This document shows, piece by piece, positions 18,156-25,238 of a stretch of 64,000 nt of DNA; position 1 is the stretch's first letter, and each line of letters begins with the position of its first letter. The position numbers were made by a program, and so were the translations under genes. Source of the DNA: Streptomyces sp. NBC_00490 (GTDB taxonomy: Bacteria; Actinomycetota; Actinomycetes; Streptomycetales; Streptomycetaceae); assembly GCF_036013645.1 (NCBI RefSeq), contig NZ_CP107869.1:3286001-3350000 (forward strand). The letters run 5' to 3'. The notes beneath the pieces were generated by a model. That model was not told the DNA's origin. It did not search any database and worked only from the letters and a program-made list of their open reading frames with translations.

Positions 18156-19531
18156 TGACCACCGCCGCCGGGCCGGACCACAGCGAGGCCGACCGGGGCG
18201 ACAAGGGCGGGGTGCGCACCGCGCTGGCCGGTCTGACGACCCGCGGCCGCTCGTTCCTGGCGGCCGGGATCGCAGCGGCCATCTGCGCGTACGTCCTGGG
18301 GCAGAGCGATCTGCTCCGGGTCGGCCTGCTCCTCGCGCTGCTGCCGCTGGTGTGCGCGACCGTGCTCTACCGCACCCGCTACCGGGTGGCCGGCAGCCGC
18401 CGGCTCGCCCCCGCGCGCGTGCCCTCCGGCAGCGAGGCCCGTGTCCATCTGCGGATGGACAACGTCTCGCGGCTGCCGACCGGTCTGCTGATGCTCCAGG
18501 ACCGGGTGCCGTACGTCCTCGGCCCGCGTCCCCGCTTCGTGCTGGACCGGGTGGAGGCGGGCGGCCGCCGCGAGGTGTCCTACCGCGTCCGCTCCGACCT
18601 GCGCGGCCGCTATCCGCTGGGCCCGCTCCAGCTGCGCCTGACCGACCCGTTCGGGATGTGCGAGCTGACCCGGTCCTTCTCGTCGTACGACACCCTGACG
18701 GTGATCCCGCGCGTGGAGCCGCTGCCGCCGGTGCGCTTCGCCGGTGAGGCGAAGGGGTACGGCGACGGGCGGAACCGCTCGCTCGCGCTGGCCGGCGAGG
18801 ACGACGTCATCCCGCGCGGCTACCGCTACGGCGACGATCTGCGCCGTGTGCACTGGCGTTCCACCGCGCGCTACGGCGAGCTGATGGTGCGCCGCGAGGA
18901 GCAGCCGCAGCGCGCCCGCTGCACGGTACTGCTGGACACCCGGGGTCTCGCCTTCCGCGGCGCGGGCCCCGACTCGCCCTTCGAGTGGGCCGTGTCGGGC
19001 ACGGCCTCGGCGCTGGTCCACATGCTCGAACGAGGCTTCTCCGTCCGGCTGGTGACGGACACCGGCAGTTCGGTCCCCGGTGAGGGCGCGGACGGCTTCG
19101 CGGGCGCGAGCCAGGAGTCGGCGGACGCGGCCGGGCTGATGATGGACACCCTCGCGGTGATCGACCACTCCGACGGCACGGGTCTGTCCCGGGCCTACGA
19201 CCTGCTGCGCGGGGGCAACGAGGGACTGCTGATCGCCTTCTTCGGCGACCTCGACGAGGAGCAGGCCGCGGTGGCCGCCAAGATGCGTCAGCGCAGTGGC
19301 GGCGCGGTCGCCTTCGTGCTGGACAGCGGCGGCTGGGGGCGGGAACCGACCGATGTGGCCGGCCCGTTGGACAGGAGCGAGGAGCGGTTGCGGATGCTGC
19401 GTGAGGCGGGCTGGACGGCGCTGAGCGTGCCGCGGGGCGCCTCCTTGACCGAGTTGTGGCGCCAGGCGGACCGCGAGCGCACCGGCATCGGTGCGACGGG
19501 CGGGCCGGGCAGTGAGGGGGCACGCGCATGA
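18155..19531 (+). CDS. DUF58 domain membrane protein
   Basis: This is the usual partner of MoxR ATPases. The N-terminus carries two hydrophobic segments (SFLAAGIAAAICAYVLG and VGLLLALLPLVCATVLY), followed by a beta-rich region and the DUF58 core. The DUF58 signature DVIPRGYRYGDDLRRVHWRSTAR is clear, ahead of a von Willebrand-like fold (LLDTRGLAF, later DLLRGGNEGLLIAFFGDLDE). The ATG at 18155 shares a base with the moxR stop; GTG 18152 is possible. It overlaps the next gene by 4 bases. The exact function is unknown; the context suggests envelope-protein maturation. Confidence 0.9.
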   Translation: MTTAAGPDHSEADRGDKGGVRTALAGLTTRGRSFLAAGIAAAICAYVLGQSDLLRVGLLLALLPLVCATVLYRTRYRVAGSRRLAPARVPSGSEARVHLRMDNVSRLPTGLLMLQDRVPYVLGPRPRFVLDRVEAGGRREVSYRVRSDLRGRYPLGPLQLRLTDPFGMCELTRSFSSYDTLTVIPRVEPLPPVRFAGEAKGYGDGRNRSLALAGEDDVIPRGYRYGDDLRRVHWRSTARYGELMVRREEQPQRARCTVLLDTRGLAFRGAGPDSPFEWAVSGTASALVHMLERGFSVRLVTDTGSSVPGEGADGFAGASQESADAAGLMMDTLAVIDHSDGTGLSRAYDLLRGGNEGLLIAFFGDLDEEQAAVAAKMRQRSGGAVAFVLDSGGWGREPTDVAGPLDRSEERLRMLREAGWTALSVPRGASLTELWRQADRERTGIGATGGPGSEGARA

Positions 19532-21915
19532 GCGGGCGGGCACGACTGGCGCTGTGCGCCTGGGCGGCCACCCTGATGGCGTCCTGCGCCCTGCTGCCCC
19601 TGGTCGAACCGGCCTCGTGGATCCTGCAGGCGGCCCTGCTGCTCGGTGTCCAGTCGCTGGTGGGCGCGGCGACCCGGCGGGTGCCGCTGGCCCGGCCGCT
19701 GACCGTGGCCGCCCAGGCGCTGGTCACACTGATGATGCTGACCCTGGTCTTCGCCCGGGAGCAGGCGCTCGCCGGGCTGGTCCCGGGCCCGGAGGCGTTC
19801 CAGCGGTTCGCCGATCTGTTCCAGCAGGGCGGCGACGACGTCGCGCGGTACGCGATCCCGGCGCCGCTGGAGTCCGACGGCATCCGGCTGATGATCATCG
19901 GCGGTGTGCTGGTCATCGGCCTCGCGGTGGACACCCTCGCGGTGACGTTCCGCAGCGCGGCTCCGGCGGGGCTGCCGCTGCTGGCGCTGTACTCCGTCGC
20001 CGCGGGGCTGTCCGACGGCGGCGCCGACTGGCTGTGGTTCCTGGTCGCGGCGGCCGGCTATCTGATGCTGCTGCTGTCCGAGGGGCGCGACCGGCTCTCC
20101 CAGTGGGGCCGGGTCTTCGGCGGGGCACCGCGCACCCCGGGCGGGGAGCCCGGCGTGGTGGCGCCGGTCCGCACCGGGCGGCGCATCGGCGCGGTCGCAC
20201 TGGGGCTCGCCCTGGTGGTGCCGGTCGCGCTGCCCGCGATGGACGGCGGCCTCCTGGACGCCACCGGGGCGGGTGTGGGCGGCGGCAGCGGGAGCGGCGG
20301 GACCATCTCCGCGGTGAACCCGCTGGTGTCCCTGCGCGACAACCTCAACGTGGACGAGGACCGCCAGGTCCTGTCCCTGCGCACCGAGCCCGAGGACCAG
20401 GGCAGCCTGTACATGCGGATCGTCTCGCTGGACGACTTCGACGGCCGGATCTGGAAGTCGTCCAAGCGCGACATCGAGAAGGTGCCGGACCAGCTGCCCA
20501 CGCCGGTCGGCCTCGGCCCCGACATCCGGCGTGCCGAGATCACGACCAGTGTCACGGCCGCCGGGGACTACCGCCAGGACTGGCTGCCGATGCCGTACCC
20601 GCCCAGCGGTGTGCAGATCGACGGGGACTGGCGCTACGAGCCAGAGGGCATGACCCTCGTCGGCGACCACCGCCAGACCACGAGCGGGGTGACCTACGAG
20701 GTCAAGAGCCTCGTCGTGCAGCCGACGGCGGAGCAGCTGGCGGCCGCCCCGGCGCCGCCCGCGGACATCAGGCGCGACTACACCGAGGTACCCGACTCGC
20801 TTCCGGCGGTCGTGGCCACCACGGCCCGCGAGGTCACCCAGGGCTCGGCGAACCACTACGAGCAGGCGGTCAAGCTCCAGGAGTACTTCTCCCTGACGGG
20901 CGGTTTCCAGTACGACACACAGGTGCAGGTCGGCTCCGGCTCCCAGGCGATCGCCCGGTTCCTGAAGGACAAGCAGGGCTTCTGCGTCCACTTCTCCTTC
21001 GCGATGGCGGCGATGGCCCGCACCCTGGGCATCCCGGCCCGGGTGGCGGTGGGCTTCGCGCCGGGTACGCCGCAGGCCGACGGCACGGTGACGGTGGGGC
21101 TGCGGGACGCTCACGCCTGGCCCGAGCTGTACTTCGAGGGCGTGGGCTGGACCCGCTTCGAGCCGACTCCGACGCGGGGCACGCAGCCCGAGTACACGCA
21201 GACGGACACCCCGAACAGCACCTTGCCCGACCCGGGTGTCCCGTCCCGGTCGGCGAGCGCCGCGCCTTCCGCCGCCCCCTCGGCGAGCGAGAGCTGCACG
21301 GCGGAGCAGAAGAAGCTGGAGGCCTGCCCGAGCGAGTCCGCCGCGGCCCTGCCGGTCACGGGCGGTGGCGGTCCGAAGTGGACCGTCGTGCTCGCCTGGG
21401 TCCTCGGCGGGCTCGCCGCGCTGGCGATCCCCTTGGCGCCGATGGTGTGGCGCCGTCGCGTCCGGGCGGTACGGCTGGGTGCGCACGGCCGCAGCGAGGC
21501 GGACGCGGCGCTGCACACCCTGGCGGTCTGGCTGGAACTGACCGACACGGCGTGGGACTTCGGGATCCTGCCGGACGATTCACAGACCCCGCGCAAGGCG
21601 GCGGCGCGGATCGTGCGGCTGGGGCATCTCGACCCGACGGCGGCGACCGCGGTGCACCGGGTGGCGGACGCGGTGGAGCAGGTTCTCTACGCGCCGCGGC
21701 CGCGCCCGACGGCGGGGCTCGCGGAGGACGTCCGGCGGGCGATCGCCGGACTGGCCGTCCCGGTGACCCGGCGTACGAAGCTGCGGGCGATGCTCGCCCC
21801 GCGTTCGACCGTACGAGTGGTGTGGGCGGTCTCGGAGTGGTGGGCCGGTGTCACGGCCCGGGTGGCGGCGGCCAGGCCGACGCTGCGCAAGCAGCCCTCG
21901 GGCCAGGAGAGCTGA
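19528..21915 (+). CDS. Transglutaminase-like membrane protein (DUF3488/TgpA type)
   Basis: This 795-residue protein is third in the MoxR operon. Five or six N-terminal transmembrane segments (DUF3488) are followed by a large extracytoplasmic part with a transglutaminase/protease-like core. The catalytic Cys lies in KQGFCVHFSFAMA and the His in RDAHAWPELYFE. The third position is GWTRFEPTP, where Glu replaces the more common Asp. A Ser/Ala-rich linker, one more membrane segment (WTVVLAWVLGGLAALAIPL), and a C-terminal cytoplasmic DUF4129-like region complete it. Substrates of the family are unknown. The ATG overlaps the DUF58 stop. Confidence 0.9.
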   Translation: MSGRARLALCAWAATLMASCALLPLVEPASWILQAALLLGVQSLVGAATRRVPLARPLTVAAQALVTLMMLTLVFAREQALAGLVPGPEAFQRFADLFQQGGDDVARYAIPAPLESDGIRLMIIGGVLVIGLAVDTLAVTFRSAAPAGLPLLALYSVAAGLSDGGADWLWFLVAAAGYLMLLLSEGRDRLSQWGRVFGGAPRTPGGEPGVVAPVRTGRRIGAVALGLALVVPVALPAMDGGLLDATGAGVGGGSGSGGTISAVNPLVSLRDNLNVDEDRQVLSLRTEPEDQGSLYMRIVSLDDFDGRIWKSSKRDIEKVPDQLPTPVGLGPDIRRAEITTSVTAAGDYRQDWLPMPYPPSGVQIDGDWRYEPEGMTLVGDHRQTTSGVTYEVKSLVVQPTAEQLAAAPAPPADIRRDYTEVPDSLPAVVATTAREVTQGSANHYEQAVKLQEYFSLTGGFQYDTQVQVGSGSQAIARFLKDKQGFCVHFSFAMAAMARTLGIPARVAVGFAPGTPQADGTVTVGLRDAHAWPELYFEGVGWTRFEPTPTRGTQPEYTQTDTPNSTLPDPGVPSRSASAAPSAAPSASESCTAEQKKLEACPSESAAALPVTGGGGPKWTVVLAWVLGGLAALAIPLAPMVWRRRVRAVRLGAHGRSEADAALHTLAVWLELTDTAWDFGILPDDSQTPRKAAARIVRLGHLDPTAATAVHRVADAVEQVLYAPRPRPTAGLAEDVRRAIAGLAVPVTRRTKLRAMLAPRSTVRVVWAVSEWWAGVTARVAAARPTLRKQPSGQES

Positions 21916-21927
21916 GCCCTCGGAGCA

Positions 21928-21973
21928 ACGGCTGAGGCCCCGACCCGTGCGCACGGGTCGGGGCCTCAGCCGT
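21928..21973 (+). terminator. 46-bp perfect palindrome, likely terminator of the MoxR operon
   Basis: Two 23-base arms (from 21928 and ending 21973) are perfectly complementary with no loop bases between them. It begins 13 bases after the stop of the transglutaminase gene. There is no following T-run on the plus strand. It most likely ends transcription of the MoxR-DUF58-TgpA operon and may work in both directions. Confidence 0.75.
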
Positions 21974-22032
21974 GGGATCGGGCGTCGAGCGGGCGATCCC
22001 CGAAGGGCCGATCGGCACGGCAAAAAGGGCGT

Positions 22033-22079
22033 GCGTGAGGGGGTGACCACCCTCCCGGAGGGTGGTCACCCCCTCACGC
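22033..22079 (-). terminator. Intrinsic terminator of the DUF3040 gene
   Basis: The two 23-base arms (22033-22055 and 22057-22079) are perfectly complementary around one base. Read on the minus strand, the hairpin starts 19 bases after the DUF3040 stop and is followed by a T5 tract (22022-22026). This is a good rho-independent terminator. With the hairpin at 21928 it insulates two convergent genes. Confidence 0.8.
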
Positions 22080-22097
22080 GTCAGCTAGTGGGTCGAG

Positions 22098-22493
22098 CTA
22101 ATGGCCGCCCTGTTCGTCACGGCGCTTCTGCCAGCGCTGCTCGATACGGTCCATCATGGAGCGCTTCTGCCTGGCCTGACGGCGCGCGTGCGGGGCACCG
22201 GCCGCGGGCTGTTCACCCGGCTTGGGAGCCTTGCGCCAGCCGGTCACGGCGAGCACCGCACAACCCAGCATGACGAGGAAGCCCACCACGCTGAGCCAGA
22301 CCTGCTTGGCGACCATTCCTGCCATGAGGAGCGCGATACCCACGAGGAAGCCCGCGACCGCCTGGTAGACCCGTCGCCGGGTGTACGTGCGCAGCCCGCT
22401 TCCCTCAAGCGCTGTCGCGAACTTGGGATCTTCGGCGTACAGCGCTCGCTCCATCTGCTCGAGCATTCGCTGCTCGTGCTCCGAGAGCGGCAC
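22098..22493 (-). CDS. DUF3040 small membrane protein
   Basis: This is a 131-residue actinobacterial DUF3040 protein. The N-terminus is the signature PLSEHEQRMLEQMERALYAEDPKFA. Two transmembrane segments follow (VAGFLVGIALLMAGMVA and VWLSVVGFLVMLGCAVLAVTG), then a very basic tail (RRQARQKRSMMDRIEQRWQKRRD). The GTG start has an excellent GAGGAGGA site. It is a single-gene unit with its own promoter and terminator. It lies close to the division cluster, but a role in division is not shown by the sequence. Confidence 0.9.
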   Translation of the reverse strand: MPLSEHEQRMLEQMERALYAEDPKFATALEGSGLRTYTRRRVYQAVAGFLVGIALLMAGMVAKQVWLSVVGFLVMLGCAVLAVTGWRKAPKPGEQPAAGAPHARRQARQKRSMMDRIEQRWQKRRDEQGGH

Positions 22494-22542
22494 GGAATCC
22501 TCCTCATCGTGCAGTCGCCGGGGCGACCCGGGGGGTCCCTTC

Positions 22543-22571
22543 AGGATAGGCAGGGAATCGCCCCCGTGAAA
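22543..22571 (-). promoter_or_regulatory. Putative promoter of the DUF3040 gene
   Basis: On the minus strand TTTCAC (22571-22566) and TATCCT (22548-22543) are 17 bases apart, ending about 50 bases upstream of the GTG at 22493. The -10 is good and the -35 is weak. Confidence 0.4.
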
Positions 22572-22771
22572 CCCGCCCCTCTACGCCAATTGGCCAACCG
22601 GGATTCCGCCATGAACGTCCCGGCCCGCTAGATCTTGCATTCCCCAGCGGCCGACCCGTCATGCCGGACGGTCTCCCTCGATCATACGGCGCCGGGCGCC
22701 CGATCGGGGGGCCTGTGGCGTACTCCATGTGCACCCAAGTCCCTGATCAGCGCTGCACCAGGGGGGCTGCC

Positions 22772-23542
22772 TCAGGCCTCGACGGTCCCTCGGGTCTCAC
22801 CGAGCACGTGAAGCTGTGTGGCCACGGAGTGGAAGGCGGGGAGTTCGGCCGCCGCCTCCTCCAGCTTGAGCAGGGCCTCCACGGCCCCGGGCTCGGTGTC
22901 GACGAGCACGCCGGGGACCAGGTCCGCGAAGACCCGCACGCCGTGCACGGCACCGACCTCCAGGCCCGCGCCCTCGACCAGCCCGGTGAGCTGCTCGGCG
23001 GTGAAGCGCCGCGGCACGGGGTCGCCGGTGCCCCAGCGTCCGTCCGGGTCCTCGAGCGCCTGCTTGGCCTCCTTGAAGTGGCCGGCGAGGGCTCGGGCGA
23101 GGACGGCGCCGCCGAGGCCCGCCGCGAGCAGGCTGAGGACACCCTCGGTGCGCAGGGCGGCCACCACGTTGCGGATGCCCTCGGCCGCGTCGTCGACGTA
23201 CTCCAGGACGCCGTGGCACAGCACCGCGTCGTAGGCGCCGCGCTCGACCACGTCGAAGAGACCGTGGGCGTCGCCCTGGACACCGCGCACCCGGTCGGCG
23301 ACGCCGGCCTCGGCGGCGCGGCGCTCCAGGGCGAACAGCGCGTTGGGGCTGGGGTCGACGACGGTGACCCGGTGGCCGAGACGGGCGACGGGCACGGCGA
23401 AGTTGCCGCTGCCGCCGCCGGTGTCGAGGACGTCCAGGGCATCCCGGCCCGTGGCCTTGACCCGCCGTTCGAGGGCGTCCTGGAGGACCTCCCAGACCAC
23501 GGCGGTACGGAGAGAGGCGCGGGGTCGCAGCGGGTCCGACAC
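22772..23542 (-). CDS. SAM-dependent class I methyltransferase
   Basis: This 256-residue protein has the Rossmann-type SAM site LDVLDTGGGSGNFAVPVARLGHRVTVVDPS, then the post-motif GDAHGLFD and CHGVLEYVDD. It resembles UbiE/CmoA-like methyltransferases (methyltransferase domain 11/25). The C-terminal 90 residues have FTAEQLTGLVEGAGLEVGAVHGVRVFADLVPG, a substrate-side extension shared by such enzymes. The substrate is not deducible. It is on the minus strand with 278 bases between it and the DUF3040 gene. Confidence 0.88.
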   Translation of the reverse strand: MSDPLRPRASLRTAVVWEVLQDALERRVKATGRDALDVLDTGGGSGNFAVPVARLGHRVTVVDPSPNALFALERRAAEAGVADRVRGVQGDAHGLFDVVERGAYDAVLCHGVLEYVDDAAEGIRNVVAALRTEGVLSLLAAGLGGAVLARALAGHFKEAKQALEDPDGRWGTGDPVPRRFTAEQLTGLVEGAGLEVGAVHGVRVFADLVPGVLVDTEPGAVEALLKLEEAAAELPAFHSVATQLHVLGETRGTVEA

Positions 23543-23731
23543 GGCAGTTGACTCCTCGGCGCGGCACCGCCTCTTGCGCGGCGGAGCGATCGGTCTGCCC
23601 TCCTCGCCCGGTTACCGGAGAGGGAAGGCTTCAGGCGCCCTCCACCCTATTGCCTCCGTCACCTCGCCCGACCACCGTGGCGTCCGGGCGGCAGACCCCG
23701 TGCAGTGCCGTGCCGTGCCGTACCGGAGAGC

Positions 23732-24301
23732 TCAGCCCGCGTCCGGCATGCCCCGGCCCGTGTCGTGGTCGCCTGGTTCCGGCTCGTCCCTGTCCTGGCG
23801 GGGCTGGGGCAGGACCGGCTGGAGCACCAGCATCCGCTCGACGAGGCGCAGGAACATCGCCACGTCGCGTATGAGGTCGTCGGCGTCCCGGCGGCTGGCC
23901 GCGCCCTGGATGCCGGCCTCGGCCCGGGCGCGGCGGCGGGCTCCGGCGGCGAAGAGCGCGCTCCACTCGGCGAGCTCGGGGGCTATCTCGGGGAGCACTT
24001 CCCAGGCGCTCCGGATCTTGGCCCGGCGTCGGGGCGAGGGCTCCGGACGTCCGCGTGCGGCGAGCACGGCGGCGGCGGTGCGCAGGGCGGCGAGGTGGGC
24101 CGTGGCATAGCGCTCGTTCGGTGTCTCCAGGACGGCGGCCTCGTCGAGTCCGGCACGGGCCTGGGCGAGCAGGTCGAGGGCGGCGGGCGGGGCCGTGGTC
24201 CTGCGGAGCACGGGGTGGACGTCGCTCGCCGGACCGGTCAGTGAGGGGGCAGGGCCGGTGGCGCGGCGCCGGCGGGCGGCTGCTGCGTGGTAGGTGGCCA
24301 T
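23732..24301 (-). CDS. SAV_6107-family HEPN domain protein
   Basis: This 189-residue, mostly alpha-helical protein matches the Streptomyces SAV_6107-like HEPN family. Typical pieces are LDLLAQARAGLDEAA, ERYATAHLAALRTAAAVLAARGRP, and AWEVLPEIAPELAEWSALFAAGA. The HEPN ribonuclease motif R-x4-H is intact as R64-YATA-H69. The last 20 residues are an acidic disordered tail. The ATG has GGAGG upstream. No MNT-type nucleotidyltransferase antitoxin is adjacent. It diverges from the ABC-like gene at 24489. The cellular role is unknown. Confidence 0.85.
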   Translation of the reverse strand: MATYHAAAARRRRATGPAPSLTGPASDVHPVLRRTTAPPAALDLLAQARAGLDEAAVLETPNERYATAHLAALRTAAAVLAARGRPEPSPRRRAKIRSAWEVLPEIAPELAEWSALFAAGARRRARAEAGIQGAASRRDADDLIRDVAMFLRLVERMLVLQPVLPQPRQDRDEPEPGDHDTGRGMPDAG

Positions 24302-24435
24302 GACGAACCTCCTGTCGTCTGTGTGACGGCACGTCCCGATACGGGATGCCGTATGTGCCCATCGTGAGGTATGCCACTGACAATCCGTTCTGACCTGGGC
24401 TTTTGCTTCGATCGAAGGTTCGGGTTAGTTTTTGC

Positions 24436-24449
24436 ACTGACCAGTCAGT
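24436..24449 (+). promoter_or_regulatory. Putative TetR operator (ACTGAC-CA-GTCAGT)
   Basis: This inverted repeat of two 6-base arms lies 40 bases before the ABC-like gene. It overlaps a TTGCAC -35-like hexamer (24432-24437). The operon's third gene encodes a TetR regulator, so autoregulation through this site is the simple reading. Confidence 0.6.
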
Positions 24450-24488
24450 TCAAAAACTTCGGCAGTTCTGGACATCAGGGGGTGGGCC

Positions 24489-25238
24489 GTGGGCGGAGTC
24501 GCCGTCACAACCGAGGGATTCGGGCTCAAGGGGCCGCGCGGCTGGGCGTTCCGCGGGATCGGCCTCGACGCGGAGCCCGGTGCGCTGATCGCCGTCGAGG
24601 GGGCGTCGGGATCGGGCCGTACATGTCTGCTCCTCGCGCTCACGGGACGGATGAAGGCGTCCGAGGGGACGGCGTCCGTGGGCGGGGCCCGGCTGCCCAA
24701 GCAGCTCACGGCGGTGCGGCGGATGAGCGCCGTGGCCAACGTCGCCGGTGTCACCGACCTCGACGCGGCCCTGACCGTCGGGGAGCACCTGCGCGAACGG
24801 GCGCTGCTGCAGAACCGGTTCGGCGACTCCCTGCGCGGGCTGCTGCGGCCGCGTGCCGAGCGTGCGAAGGCTGCGAGGCTGCGGATCGACACCGCCCTGA
24901 GCGCCGCCGGTCTCGACCGGGAGGCTCTGCCGAAGGGCTCCCGGACCGCCGTACGCGATCTGGAGCGGCTGGAGGCGCTGCGGCTGTCCATCGCGCTCGC
25001 CCTGATCGGGCGGCCGCGGCTGCTCGGCGTCGACGACGCCGATCTGAAGCTGTCCGACGCGGAACGGGCCGAGGTCTGGGCGCTGTTGACGTCGATCGCC
25101 GAGGCGGGGACCACGGTCGTGGCGGTGTGCAGCGAGGCCCCCGAGGGGGCCGTGAAGGTGTCCACCCACAGCGCCCCTCAGGGCTCGGTCCGGGAGAAGG
25201 AGGACGCCGATGCGCTCGCCGCGACTGGCCGCGCTTGA
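24489..25238 (+). CDS. Degenerate ABC-type ATP-binding protein
   Basis: This 249-residue protein has an ABC ATPase fold, with an RGIGLDAEPGALIAVEG lead-in like that of real nucleotide-binding domains. The Walker A is GASGSGRT, with Arg where the invariant Lys should be. Walker B reads RLLGVDDADL, with Asp where the catalytic Glu should be. The LSGGQ signature is absent, replaced by RDLERLEALRLSIALALIGRP. It precedes and overlaps by 29 bases a YhgE/Pip membrane protein, and may be a regulatory partner rather than an active pump motor. GTG at 24489 follows AGGGGGTGGG. Confidence 0.85.
   Translation: MGGVAVTTEGFGLKGPRGWAFRGIGLDAEPGALIAVEGASGSGRTCLLLALTGRMKASEGTASVGGARLPKQLTAVRRMSAVANVAGVTDLDAALTVGEHLRERALLQNRFGDSLRGLLRPRAERAKAARLRIDTALSAAGLDREALPKGSRTAVRDLERLEALRLSIALALIGRPRLLGVDDADLKLSDAERAEVWALLTSIAEAGTTVVAVCSEAPEGAVKVSTHSAPQGSVREKEDADALAATGRA

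Noticed and set aside
19491..21935. Second plus-strand frame over the transglutaminase gene
   Set aside because: It lies in another frame of the transglutaminase gene and is Gly/Arg-rich without motifs.
22101..22631. Plus-strand frame opposite DUF3040
   Set aside because: It is antisense to a gene with an excellent ribosome site and terminator.
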